The notes below the pieces were generated by a model that saw only the letters and a list, made by a program, of their open reading frames with translations, was not told where the DNA came from and did no database searches. Shown in pieces: positions 30,945 through 40,066 of a stretch of DNA of 42,226 bases. Every line of letters starts with the position of its first letter. Within the stretch, counting starts at the first letter, position 1. Where the stretch lies: the NCBI GenBank assembly GCA_002353575.1, contig DEJQ01000032.1, positions 89,985-132,210 on the forward strand, read 5' to 3'. Origin of the DNA: Prevotellaceae bacterium UBA2744 (GTDB taxonomy: Bacteria > Bacteroidota > Bacteroidia > Bacteroidales > Bacteroidaceae). Both the position numbers and the translations under genes were made by a program.

Positions 30945-33900
30945 TTATTTAGCACCTATTTCACTTCTGCACTTACATACGAGATAATAGAACAGCGGGA
31001 CCAGGAACAGGCTGACCAAAGTTCCTACAGTCATTCCTACAATCAGTGTCAGCGACAGCGGATACTGCAGGGCAGAACCCATGTCATCCCTGCTGAGCAA
31101 TGGAAGGATGGCAAGGACGGTAGTCAGCGAAGTCATGACAATAGGCTTCAGCCGATTGCGGCCTGCCGTCATTATGGCTCTGAGCAGCGACATGCCGCCA
31201 CGGTAATATCTGTTGATGGTATCTACCTTGAGTATGGAGTCGTTTATGATGATACCGCTCATCACCACTATGCCTATCATCGACATCACGTTCACAGATT
31301 CCCCAAGCAGCCATAACACACCGACTACGAAGAACACGTCGATCACCATCTCAGTCAGAATGATCAGCGGCAGGATGAAACTCTCGAACTGCGACGCCAG
31401 AATGAAATAGAGCAAAGCCAGTGCAACAGTCAGCACCAACGCCAGTTCCCCAATCATCTGACGGCTGGAGAAATAACCACCTGCATAAGTAGCCGACAGT
31501 CTGCTCCCGGGCTTATGCACCTGACCCTCCACAAAATCCATAATCCGTCTCACCTCGCTATCCGAGGCATTGAGACTGACACTGTAATATTCACCGCCAT
31601 TGCCCGCCTGCAGACGTTTATAGTTCTCTCCCCTTGTCTCCCTCACCAGATAGGCAATGGGGATACTGGTGCCGTCGCTATTACTGACAGAGCTGTTCAG
31701 CACACGGTCCGACTCCCTGTTATCCGAACCGATAATGACAGGTATGCTCTGTGCCCCGTCATTGATTTCGAACACATGGCTACGGCTGACCAACTCCTTC
31801 AACCTGCGGTAAAGTTGTTCGTAACTCACCTTATAGACAGCCATCTGTTCCATATCAGCCACGTAGCGAATATTAGTCTCCGTGACTACCGGCATGATAT
31901 TCACGTCAGGAAACGCCCCCCGCAACGTATCGACGAACTCACGTGTCTGTGCTATTCCGGGACGCTTACCATCCTCGTCCTGCAAGTGGATCTCCAGGTC
32001 AGCCTCATCGGTCTGGAAAATCAGATTAAACAGATTACCGGACTCTGCAAATTCTACCGAGGCAGCAGGATAGCGGCTTTGCATCTGCCGGCTGAACTCC
32101 TCCCTGACTCCATTCAAAGCATCCTCTGACGTCGCCTTCAGATAAACGACAGCTTCAGATGCTGTAATATCCCTTGTATGAGACAACAAAAACTCCTGTG
32201 TGCCCACCATCGAGGTCGTAGTCACCACATCAGCCTCGTTCACGGACGCCATCAGTTCCATTATCCTCCTGTCATTCTCCGCCGCAGAAATGCCCGTATT
32301 CCAGTCGATATTGATAAGCATATCGTCCTGAGTCACCTCAGGCATCCGTTCCTTTTCTATCTGCCAGAAGACAATGCCAGTCAGCGGCACCAGGCACAGC
32401 AGAGTCAACAGACATAGTTTTCCATGGCGCAACACCCACTTCAATGCCTTCTCATACAGTCCATACATACTTATTCCGCCATCAGATGCGACTTGAACCT
32501 GCTGTTGTCTCTTGAACAACTGGTAGAGATAAACAGGAACAACGAGTGTTGCTACTGCAAGTGATGCAAATAGTGCAATCGTTACACCCATCGCCTGATC
32601 ATAGAACAGTGTTCCAGCCACTCCACTTAGGAAAATCAGCGGGATAAACACAGAGCAAGTCGTAAGAACCGAACTGAGCATCGGTGCAAACACCTCCTTA
32701 GTTCCATTTACGACAGCCTCCTCATCCGTCTCGCCGTCTTGCCATCTGCGCATCACGTTGTCTATGACAATGATAGAATTGTCCACTATCATTCCAACAC
32801 CCAGAATCAATCCCGACATCGATATGATATTCATAGAAATGCCTATCACATAGAAACAAAGCAACGTCATGATGAGTGACAATGGAATGGTCAGTACTAT
32901 CAGCAGCGACAATTGCCACCTGCGCATGAACACGAATAAGATCAGACTTGCCAACAGGACACCGAGCAAAAGGTTCGTCTTCAGGTTGCCGATGGTATAT
33001 GTCAGCAGGTAAGTCTGGTCGCGGGTCAGTTCAAACCGTATGTCCGGGTATTCCTTTCTCATATCCTCCAGCAGCTCTTCCATGCCCTGCTGCAGGTCTG
33101 CCATCTGCGCATCATTCTGCTTGATTACAGCCATAGTTATGGCATTATCCTTACCGTGGCGTACAATCCCATTTCTCTGAGCCACCTGTTCCTCTATACT
33201 GCACAAATCCTTCAGTTGCAGCAGTCGTCCATCGTGATTTATATATATATTTGCCACATCGTCTTTAGTGAGCAACTGCGAGTCGAAATGAATATTGTAG
33301 CGGTACAGTCCATCTACTACGCTGAGAGTCTCCAGAGTGATATTATTTTTCTTGATAGCAGTCTCAATGTCCTGAGTGGTCAGACCTAATGCCTGCAGTT
33401 TTTCATTATCGGGAATACAGGTGATTTCCGTTCCCACCGTTCCGCTGAGATCCACCATCGCCGTCTGCGGCAGCTGCTCTATGCGTTTGCTCACCACTCC
33501 TCTGGCAAAACGTCCGAGCTGTGCGAAGGCAAGATCGTCAGATTCGCTCTTGAGACAAATATCCAAATAGAACGCAGGAATATCCATTGCGCTTGCCTTG
33601 ATTACCTTCGGGCGTTCCATGTCCTTGGGCATCATATTCATTGCCCTGTCAATTTTCTCGTTTACTTCGATAAACGACAGGTCAATGTTACTGCCGGGTT
33701 CAAACACCATCATCACATAGCCCACATCCATTCTTGACTCGCTACGGATATCCTTCACTCCTGCCACCTGCATAAGCTGGCCTCGGAGCGGCGAAACCAC
33801 CTCCTTGTCTATCTCACTTGCAGAATAGCCGGGCATATTGATCTGTACTGTTATCTGCGGCACATCAATGTCGGGCATCAACGAAACAGGAATAAAATGC

Positions 33901-33992
33901 AGTGCCATGAGTCCCATCACCATTGTGGCGATGAGAGTCATGGTTACTGCAATTGGGCGATGGACAATATTCGTCATTGAAACAAATACCAT
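30945..33992 (-). CDS. RND-family efflux permease, first subunit
   Basis: This 1015-residue protein has a normal RND length. It opens MTNIVHRPIAVTMTLIATMVMGLMAL and MPDIDVPQITVQINMPGYSASEIDKEVV, the porter-domain start of HAE-type pumps. TM4 carries GVGMIVDNSIIVIDN with the first relay Asp kept and the second replaced by Asn. TM10 carries MSGIIINDSILKVD, without the AcrB relay Lys, as is common in Bacteroidota pumps. With TolC (36637-38124), HlyD (35539-36633) and the second RND subunit it forms a tripartite efflux system driven by protons. An NVEALA/propeller pair separates it from the HlyD gene. It follows the propeller stop by 22 bp. Confidence 0.9.
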   Translation of the reverse strand: MVFVSMTNIVHRPIAVTMTLIATMVMGLMALHFIPVSLMPDIDVPQITVQINMPGYSASEIDKEVVSPLRGQLMQVAGVKDIRSESRMDVGYVMMVFEPGSNIDLSFIEVNEKIDRAMNMMPKDMERPKVIKASAMDIPAFYLDICLKSESDDLAFAQLGRFARGVVSKRIEQLPQTAMVDLSGTVGTEITCIPDNEKLQALGLTTQDIETAIKKNNITLETLSVVDGLYRYNIHFDSQLLTKDDVANIYINHDGRLLQLKDLCSIEEQVAQRNGIVRHGKDNAITMAVIKQNDAQMADLQQGMEELLEDMRKEYPDIRFELTRDQTYLLTYTIGNLKTNLLLGVLLASLILFVFMRRWQLSLLIVLTIPLSLIMTLLCFYVIGISMNIISMSGLILGVGMIVDNSIIVIDNVMRRWQDGETDEEAVVNGTKEVFAPMLSSVLTTCSVFIPLIFLSGVAGTLFYDQAMGVTIALFASLAVATLVVPVYLYQLFKRQQQVQVASDGGISMYGLYEKALKWVLRHGKLCLLTLLCLVPLTGIVFWQIEKERMPEVTQDDMLINIDWNTGISAAENDRRIMELMASVNEADVVTTTSMVGTQEFLLSHTRDITASEAVVYLKATSEDALNGVREEFSRQMQSRYPAASVEFAESGNLFNLIFQTDEADLEIHLQDEDGKRPGIAQTREFVDTLRGAFPDVNIMPVVTETNIRYVADMEQMAVYKVSYEQLYRRLKELVSRSHVFEINDGAQSIPVIIGSDNRESDRVLNSSVSNSDGTSIPIAYLVRETRGENYKRLQAGNGGEYYSVSLNASDSEVRRIMDFVEGQVHKPGSRLSATYAGGYFSSRQMIGELALVLTVALALLYFILASQFESFILPLIILTEMVIDVFFVVGVLWLLGESVNVMSMIGIVVMSGIIINDSILKVDTINRYYRGGMSLLRAIMTAGRNRLKPIVMTSLTTVLAILPLLSRDDMGSALQYPLSLTLIVGMTVGTLVSLFLVPLFYYLVCKCRSEIGAK

Positions 33993-34014
33993 AATTATCG
34001 AATGTTACATATCA

Positions 34015-35049
34015 CTATAGAGAATATTTAAGTATGACCCATTGACACGTTTTATTTATTTCCTCATCCATATCAAGAAAAGTCTGAAAAACTTCTTGAT
34101 CTACTATTCCTATTATTAAACTTCCAAACTGCCATTTGGGAATAAGTGGCAGTTTGCCAGTCTTGGAAGACTTATATGCAAAACACTGCTCTTTTTCCAT
34201 ATCATACAATATATAATTAAGCATCTTATCTTTCATATATGCACTGATAAGTCCTCGCTCTGTTAAGAAGTAATTATATGTAAAAGCTGTTCCTTCTTTC
34301 CACATTTCAACAACTGATTGTGCTTTTTCCGTATTACTCTTGTTATAATTTAAAATAAATTTTGGCAACATTTTTTTATTGTTCCAGACAAAAATAGTAT
34401 CGGAATATTCTGTTCTGACATAAATCTCACTATCTGAACAAACTTTGAAAACCTGCTGTCGAGTTGTTATATTAACTTCTTTATCAGATATGACATGAGA
34501 ATGTGCAACCTCTCCCATCTTATTTAGATGATATACCGTAGAGGTTATTCTGTCGTAGCATAAAAAACCATCATCTATTTTTATAATTGAAGATGGGTCT
34601 ATGCTAATCTTCAATCTGTCAATATACTGGAAATCTTTGTTATACAACATTATTTCATTTTTTCCTCCGTCAAAAATAAAAATGAGATTAGAGTCTGTTG
34701 TGATACATTTAGGATTAATCATTTCACCAACAGCATGCCCTTTTCTATTCAGCTGTTTTATTATTGTTCCATCAGAAATATCAACGGCAGAAATCGTTCC
34801 ATTTGCATCTAAAATGTAACATATGCTATCAATTATTCCGACATCTAAAATTTCACTTATTGATGGGCTACCTTGAATTCTCACATAATTAATTGTAGAA
34901 TCCTCAAAAAAGAGACTTCCATTTGTTTTTAACGGATGTATGACATGCACGTTCTGTAGATTATTCTTGATTGTGTTATTCTCTGTACATGAATAAAAGA
35001 CTAACAACAAAAAAGCTAAAAATCGAATCTTTTTTAAAAAACGACTCAT
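34015..35049 (-). CDS. six-bladed beta-propeller lipoprotein (intact)
   Basis: This protein has 344 residues. The lipoprotein signal ends LVFYSC (Cys ~21). Repeated blade-like units follow (IIDSICYILDANGTISAVDISDG, LIFIFDGGKNEIMLYNKDF, FLCYDRITSTVYHLNKMG), with the loop HAVGEMINP that corresponds to the GxGPGE-type loop of these Bacteroidota propellers. The family is typically found next to NVEALA genes, as here (35121-35489). Its role is not established; a binding or scaffold role at the envelope is plausible. It is strongly AT-rich compared with the RND and HlyD genes around it (one counted 60-base line is 27% GC, another 40%). Confidence 0.8.
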   Translation of the reverse strand: MSRFLKKIRFLAFLLLVFYSCTENNTIKNNLQNVHVIHPLKTNGSLFFEDSTINYVRIQGSPSISEILDVGIIDSICYILDANGTISAVDISDGTIIKQLNRKGHAVGEMINPKCITTDSNLIFIFDGGKNEIMLYNKDFQYIDRLKISIDPSSIIKIDDGFLCYDRITSTVYHLNKMGEVAHSHVISDKEVNITTRQQVFKVCSDSEIYVRTEYSDTIFVWNNKKMLPKFILNYNKSNTEKAQSVVEMWKEGTAFTYNYFLTERGLISAYMKDKMLNYILYDMEKEQCFAYKSSKTGKLPLIPKWQFGSLIIGIVDQEVFQTFLDMDEEINKTCQWVILKYSL

Positions 35050-35055
35050 GTTATT

Positions 35056-35113
35056 TTTTATTAAAAATGAGAAAAGGGCATTGGGACTGTAAATTTGCTC
35101 TAGCCCTCTTCTC
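35056..35113 (-). terminator. intra-operon hairpin between NVEALA-2 and its propeller gene
   Basis: On the minus-strand transcript GAGAAGAGGGC (35113-35103) pairs with GCCCTTTTCTC (35079-35069) with one G-U, followed by a U-rich stretch to 35056. It starts 8 bp after the NVEALA stop. It may partly terminate transcription, so the small protein would be made in excess over the propeller and RND subunits. Confidence 0.65.
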
Positions 35114-35120
35114 TTTTTAG

Positions 35121-35489
35121 TTATTGTATTTTAGACAAATCTACATTGCACACTTTGAAATTATGAATATGCGAGGTATACCGATAACCTTCGTGTTTAG
35201 CTTTACGTATTTTTTCTTCAGACGTACAAACTCTTGCGTCACTTATTCCTTTTACCGAATCTGTCGCCACTTCCATCCTCAGTTCTACATTATAACGCAT
35301 TAATGGCACATGGCTGTTTTTCCACAATGTGACGAAAACAGAACCATCTCTTTGACTCAATGCTTCTACATTCTGCATGAGCAGGTTACTCGTATCGTTT
35401 GCATGTGACTCAAAGGTCTTCTCGCCAACGTATGTTGCGATGGCAACAGCTGCAATGCAAGGCAGCATCATAAATACTTTTTTCTTCAT
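35121..35489 (-). CDS. NVEALA-family small exported protein, copy 2
   Basis: This protein has 122 residues. A basic N-terminus and a single hydrophobic segment (VFMMLPCIAAVAIATYVG, residues ~5-22) are followed by the family signature QNVEALSQ at about residues 40-47. The remaining ~75 residues form the variable part, with two Cys (ARVCTSEEK and NFKVCNVDL). NVEALA proteins are Bacteroidota-specific, small, and of unknown function. The domain order (export segment, conserved motif, variable Cys-containing tail) resembles precursors that are processed, but processing is inference. It lies between HlyD and the intact propeller. Confidence 0.8.
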   Translation of the reverse strand: MKKKVFMMLPCIAAVAIATYVGEKTFESHANDTSNLLMQNVEALSQRDGSVFVTLWKNSHVPLMRYNVELRMEVATDSVKGISDARVCTSEEKIRKAKHEGYRYTSHIHNFKVCNVDLSKIQ

Positions 35490-35538
35490 GATTTTGTTAA
35501 TTTATAATGTTAATACTATGGGCTACGCCCGTTCGTTT

Positions 35539-36633
35539 TTACTCGTTCAGTTTCACTTCTGTTCCATCTGCTAAGTTCAGGTTGCCCGAAGTGATGACGA
35601 CGTCACCCTCATGGATGGTTGTCTCTTTCCGCAGGCAGCCTGTGATGGCAAAGGAGTTGATGTTGGAATAGACAATGTCAACGTATGTCCATACGGCATG
35701 ACCGTTCTCATAAAGAAAAATGACATGATATCCATCACGCTCCACCACGGCATCCTTCGGAACTACAAACATATTCTTCACTCGTTGTTCGGCGACCACC
35801 CGAACATTCATTCCGTCCATCAATGCATCACCTTTATTTGCCACACGAGCCGTAACCCTGATAAGTCCCTTGTCGTCAACCAACGGATTGACTTCTGTAA
35901 CAAGACCTTCATATACGGCACTGTCACGGGCGAAAGACGACACTTTCACTCTCTGCCCCTTATTTATGTGTTTCAATTCTGCCTCCAGTATCTTGAATTC
36001 CACTTCAAACTGCGAATCGTCAATTAGCGTGCACACCTTTTCATTTCGCTGAAATGCCCTTGCCTCCATATTGGCTATACGTCCGCTGAAAGGAGCATAG
36101 AGATTGCACTCTTCCAATGCTTTCCGAGCCGACTGCAACTGATACCTGGCAGTGTAATAGCCCGATGTAACCTCAGCACGTTGCATCACGTCGGCCGGCA
36201 CATTCTTCATGTCGGCATCATAGCCAAGCCCTATGAGTTTGTCTGTGAGTTCTACCCGTGCCCGATACACCTCATGTTCAGCCTTCTCCACCTCGCGTGT
36301 CCGTTCCCTTTTGTCAAGCGAGGCGATGAGCGTTCCCTTTGTCACGTGCTGTCCTTCCTGCACATAGATTTCAGTAGTCACGCCCTGCGAGAGAAACGTC
36401 AGTTCACTTTTTGCCTTCGCCCTGAGCCTGCCATTGCACACCACCTGCCTGTCAAACGACGTCACGTGCAGCCTCATCGTATCCACATAAGTCTCACTCA
36501 TGAATTGCTCGTGCATCTCCATCTCGGTTGTCTGGCTGTCGGCCTTCTGACGACAGGACGAAAAAGTCGTACTCAATCCGAGCCAACTTAATAAAAGTAA
36601 TTGTAAATGTTTTGTTTTCATAGTAAAGTTCAT
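35539..36633 (-). CDS. HlyD-type periplasmic adaptor lipoprotein of the RND pump
   Basis: This protein has 364 residues (360 if started at the second ATG, 36621). The lipoprotein signal ends TFSSC. The lipoyl half-motif QGVTTEIYVQEGQHVTKGTLIASLD precedes a helical hairpin (REVEKAEHEVYRARVELTDKL to LQSARKALEEC), then the second lipoyl half NLYAPFSGRIANMEARAFQ and the beta-barrel and membrane-proximal parts (VPKDAVVERDGYHVIFLYENG). It bridges the RND subunits to TolC. It starts 3 bp after the TolC stop, so the two are co-translated. It is 49 bp upstream of the NVEALA-2 gene. Confidence 0.9.
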   Translation of the reverse strand: MNFTMKTKHLQLLLLSWLGLSTTFSSCRQKADSQTTEMEMHEQFMSETYVDTMRLHVTSFDRQVVCNGRLRAKAKSELTFLSQGVTTEIYVQEGQHVTKGTLIASLDKRERTREVEKAEHEVYRARVELTDKLIGLGYDADMKNVPADVMQRAEVTSGYYTARYQLQSARKALEECNLYAPFSGRIANMEARAFQRNEKVCTLIDDSQFEVEFKILEAELKHINKGQRVKVSSFARDSAVYEGLVTEVNPLVDDKGLIRVTARVANKGDALMDGMNVRVVAEQRVKNMFVVPKDAVVERDGYHVIFLYENGHAVWTYVDIVYSNINSFAITGCLRKETTIHEGDVVITSGNLNLADGTEVKLNE

Positions 36634-36636
36634 CGT

Positions 36637-38124
36637 TCACTTTTTTATCAATTTGTCAAAATCGGCTTCAAGGTCATGCCTGAGAATCCAGTCATAGAGT
36701 GTAGCCTTCCGCAGTGTGAAGTAATCAGTCCAATAGGTCTGTAGCAAACGGATGTATTGCGCACGGGCACTCTCCGACTCCTGCTGTGCCGTATTGAGGT
36801 CAGTCACCTTCACCCCGCCCGTTTCGAACCGCCGTTTCATAATCTCATATCGTTCATCGGCTATGTCCTGTGCCCTCATGGCATTCTTATACTGTGCCCC
36901 GAGCAGATTGAACTGCATCACGTTTGTCTGCAGCTGCTGCAGGTATGACTCGTGGTCCTTCTCGAGTTTTGTCTTGGCCACTTCCAGGTCTGCCTCTGCC
37001 ATTCTGACCTTTCCCTTGCTCACGCCCCAGTCAAATATAGGCAGGGAGAGGGTCAGCCCGACAATCTCCTTATTCTGCAAATTTCTATAAGCATCACGCA
37101 GTGCGTTGGCAGTACGGTTGAGTGCCACCTCTCCGTTTATCTGCACCTGTATGCCCCTGATGGCCTTGGCCTGAGCCACTACCTTCTGAGCATCGAGCAG
37201 AGTCAACTGCTGGGTGAGCGAGTGTGAGGAGTTGGCAAGTGCCTTCTCCAGCACGTCATTGGTATTGATGACGATGTCGGGTATGGTTTCCGGGAGTACC
37301 AACTGGACATCCTCATAATCAGTGATGCGCAGGTAGGAGAAAAGGCTGAACCGCTGGTTGTTCAGTGTCAGCATATTATTGCTCACCTCCACCTGTGCAT
37401 TAAGCAGCGAGAGTTCGAGTTGCAATATCTCGCTTTTGGTGACCGTTCCCAACTCAAACCGTTTCTTTGCGATGTCGAAGAGGTACTGCCTGTCCTTCAG
37501 TTTGCTGACGCTCTGCTGATACGTAGATTGTGCTGAGAGCACATTGAAGAAGAGTCCGACGACGGTGATGGTCACTCCCTCCATTGACTCCAGATACGTG
37601 CGTTTTGCCTTCTCGTATTTCAGGGGTTCGGTTTTCTTCTGCCATTTCAGTGTATTGAATGCACGCAGCGACTGAGTGTATGTCAGTCTCAGTGGCTGCG
37701 AGTTGTAGATACGGCTGTTGTAGCTGAACTGGTCGAGTCTGTAGAGGTACGACTGCAGGGAGAGCTTGCCTCCGAGGGGCACCACGTTCTGGTCGATGGA
37801 CAGCGAGAGGCTGTTGTTCATTGAGTTGTTGCCTACGTACGAGATGCGTCCGTCATCGAAGTTACGTGTCTCCACCATCGAATGGTTATACTGCAGCAAC
37901 CCGCCCGACAGGTTCACCGCAGGCAGCAGCTCTGCCCTGAACGACCGGTAGCTCCAGTACTGGCTCATGAAGCTCAGCCGCGCCACCATAGCCTCATAAG
38001 ATTTACTTTGGGCTATACGTATGGCGGAAGCAAGGGAGAGCGAGGCTTTCTGTGCACTGAGAACCGAATATCCACCTAAAAAAGACATAAAAATGGTAAT
38101 GCTTATTTTTATTCGCATATGCAT
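36637..38124 (-). CDS. TolC-family outer-membrane efflux protein
   Basis: This protein has 495 residues. The signal peptide is at residues 1-24 (ISITIFMSFLGGYSVLSAQ). The two OEP halves are long alpha-helical regions with typical text: LSLASAIRIAQSKSYEAMVARLSF, FNVLSAQSTYQQSVSKLKDRQYLFDIAKKRFELGTVTKSEILQLELSLLNAQVEV in the first half, and DIADERYEIMKRRFETGGVKVTDLNTAQQESESARAQYI in the second. It forms the outer-membrane channel of the pump. A second ATG 6 bp downstream (38118) is also possible. The 21 bp before it follow the broken small lipoprotein gene, so it may be read from the O-antigen-ligase end. Confidence 0.9.
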   Translation of the reverse strand: MHMRIKISITIFMSFLGGYSVLSAQKASLSLASAIRIAQSKSYEAMVARLSFMSQYWSYRSFRAELLPAVNLSGGLLQYNHSMVETRNFDDGRISYVGNNSMNNSLSLSIDQNVVPLGGKLSLQSYLYRLDQFSYNSRIYNSQPLRLTYTQSLRAFNTLKWQKKTEPLKYEKAKRTYLESMEGVTITVVGLFFNVLSAQSTYQQSVSKLKDRQYLFDIAKKRFELGTVTKSEILQLELSLLNAQVEVSNNMLTLNNQRFSLFSYLRITDYEDVQLVLPETIPDIVINTNDVLEKALANSSHSLTQQLTLLDAQKVVAQAKAIRGIQVQINGEVALNRTANALRDAYRNLQNKEIVGLTLSLPIFDWGVSKGKVRMAEADLEVAKTKLEKDHESYLQQLQTNVMQFNLLGAQYKNAMRAQDIADERYEIMKRRFETGGVKVTDLNTAQQESESARAQYIRLLQTYWTDYFTLRKATLYDWILRHDLEADFDKLIKK

Positions 38125-38145
38125 TATATGAGGTTGTAGTTTTTA

Positions 38146-38372
38146 TTATGATTTTACAGAATCCATCTGATTCTTTAATTCATTTGTACACCAATAATGT
38201 TCATCACAATCAATACTCTTTATATTTGGAATTAGTGCTTTCACAGAATTTTCCAAAGATATAATTTTCATCTCTGAAAAGGTTTCTAGAATTGTTCCTA
38301 TATCGTGACTGACTTTGAGCAGGATATCCCCAAGACGGAAATAGCAAGCATATAAAAATATATTTTTTTCAT
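38146..38372 (-). pseudogene. small lipoprotein gene, apparently frameshifted
   Basis: An ATG at 38372 opens a lipoprotein signal (MKKIYFYMLAISV, then LGISCSK) that stops at TAG after 24 codons. A different frame then runs without a stop to TAA at 38146 and has protein-like composition (GTILETFSEMKIISLENSV, then KALIPNIKSIDCDEHYWC, ending QMDSVKS). Joining the two by one frame change would give a lipoprotein of about 75 residues. It begins inside the last codon of the thioredoxin-like gene (ATGA overlap). No family recognised. A gene of its own in the second frame is an alternative. Confidence 0.5.
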
Positions 38373-38929
38373 AGTTTTGTTTTTTTTAATATTGGGCTAT
38401 ACAACAGAGAATCAATACACTTTTTGTATAACTTTGACACCGCTTTCATACCAAAGGGTTCTCCAATGACTATCACTTTATCATCCTTATCCAATAAAAA
38501 GGTTCTATTACGCGCTAACAATTCTTCCAAATTATTTTTCTCTCCAAATATCTTGGAATCATAATACATTAAAGGATATGATAAAGAAACAGAATCTATC
38601 ATATCTGTGAAAGAGTGATTATCTGAATGTAGGACAATAATATATGCTACGTCTCTATTTAATGCCTTTATTTCACTTTGCCATAATTTTAAATTTTTTA
38701 TTGCACATGGGGAACATGATATATCATTGATATAACTTACTATTTTAATCTTCTTCCTCAAAAGAGTGTCTAATTTCATGTCACTATTGCATGGAATTTC
38801 TTTAAAACCCTCAACAAATACAATTTTTTTCCCATGCAACTCCTCTAATTCCTTTATAACTCTACTTTTATTACTACACGAGAAGAAAGAAAGCGTGCCA
38901 ATTGCTGCTAAAAAAAATATTCTCTTCAT
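38369..38929 (-). CDS. thioredoxin-like lipoprotein with CxxC motif
   Basis: This protein has 186 residues. The lipoprotein signal ends LSFFSC. At about residues 72-77 the text ISCSPCAIKNLKLW carries a CSPC redox motif in a thioredoxin-fold context. VAYIIVLHSDNHSF and TFLLDKDDKVIVIGEP correspond to later strands, close to the TlpA/AhpC-TSA group. It is probably a periplasm-facing thiol oxidoreductase or a structural relative. Its ATG overlaps the stop of the upstream propeller by 4 bp. The neighbouring NVEALA protein has several Cys, so a disulfide role is plausible. Strongly AT-rich; one counted line is 27% GC. Confidence 0.75.
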   Translation of the reverse strand: MKRIFFLAAIGTLSFFSCSNKSRVIKELEELHGKKIVFVEGFKEIPCNSDMKLDTLLRKKIKIVSYINDISCSPCAIKNLKLWQSEIKALNRDVAYIIVLHSDNHSFTDMIDSVSLSYPLMYYDSKIFGEKNNLEELLARNRTFLLDKDDKVIVIGEPFGMKAVSKLYKKCIDSLLYSPILKKTKL

Positions 38930-40002
38930 TTCAAATTACAAGAATAAAGCTTATTCGAACTTCCAATTACATATAACTTGTCAGTCATATCACAATACGC
39001 AATATAAGTAGCCCTTTTATTTAAAACATAAGAAGATAGAAGCTTTCCGTTCCAGTCATACTTACAAACAACAGAATTACCTGTTTCACTATCTTCATTT
39101 ACAACATCTCTATAAAATCTTCCATCTTTTAACACTATGAAGCATTGATCTGTAACACAACCAGTAGTATTATACCATCTTAATTTTTCACTTATGTTAT
39201 TTTCATTAAATTCCGACTCAATATCCTCTAATGTATAGCTATCAGGGTTAATAATGCCAATAGTCTTATTCTCATCAAGATTAAATATAGTCATGGCATC
39301 AACAAAATTTTGAATACCAACAACGTATTTTCCATTAGGAGCCATATATACATTCATTGCATAAGAACAATCATATTAATTCGAAAATTCAGAAGTAATT
39401 ATATTGGGAAAAACATCCCACTCTTTTGGAGATTCTCCATCGTTATAAAATAAAGGTTTTATGTAAACATTATCTCTGGCATCTTCATAACTTATGGTTT
39501 TATAATTAAAACATGAGCTATTTGGAGAATAATAAGTATAATAGAATAGGAAGTCCTTATCTTCTTTTATTATTTCTTTGACGAAACATTTATTACATTC
39601 TATTGACTTTGTGAGATCAATGATCTTTGTGCGCATTATCTCTTGTACACATATCAATGGATGTCCGTCTTTCCCTCTTATACAATAGACCTTCTGTGGA
39701 ATGTTTATAAATTCTCCACGTGAATGCCCCACTTTTCCGAAGCATGAAACCACAGAATCATTTCTACTATCAATTATTTTAAAAATACTATCTCTATTTT
39801 GCTGTACCAATATCAGATAATTATCAACGCATAAAAGTCCTCTGGTGAAAGATGACATTTCATTCACCGTTTGAAGGATAATGGAATCTCCTGTTTCTTG
39901 TTTATCACTAAGCAAACAAACATCTGTACTATAGTATCTATTCCCATGACAAGAGGAGAATAAAACATATATAACACTAATAAAAAAAATTGTTCTTTTC
40001 AT
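38926..40002 (-). pseudogene. six-bladed beta-propeller (BF3164-like) lipoprotein interrupted by an in-frame TAA
   Basis: Two frames are in the same register: 40002-39376 (208 codons, lipoprotein signal ending VLFSSC) ends in TAA, and the frame resumes six codons later at an ATG at 39357 to end at 38926. Ignoring the TAA gives about 358 residues, the size of the intact propeller at 34015. Blade text continues across the stop: WDVFPNIITSEFSN, stop, then YDCSYAMNVYMAPNGKYVVG. The loop GHSRGEFINIP matches the family. Outcomes could be a truncated lipoprotein, restart at 39357, read-through or loss of function. It lies between NVEALA-1 and the thioredoxin-like gene. Confidence 0.8.
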
Positions 40003-40020
40003 AATTGATATGATATTAAT

Positions 40021-40055
40021 GAAATAGGAACGGAATGTTTATCCATTCCTATTTC
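40021..40055 (-). terminator. hairpin between NVEALA-1 and the propeller gene
   Basis: GAAATAGGAA (40021-40030) pairs with TTCCTATTTC (40046-40055), a perfect 10-bp stem, 11 bp after the NVEALA-1 stop at 40067. A strong U tract is absent, so it may act as an RNA-stabilising hairpin rather than a terminator. Its position equals that of the hairpin after NVEALA-2. Confidence 0.55.
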
Positions 40056-40066
40056 ATTTTACAAAT

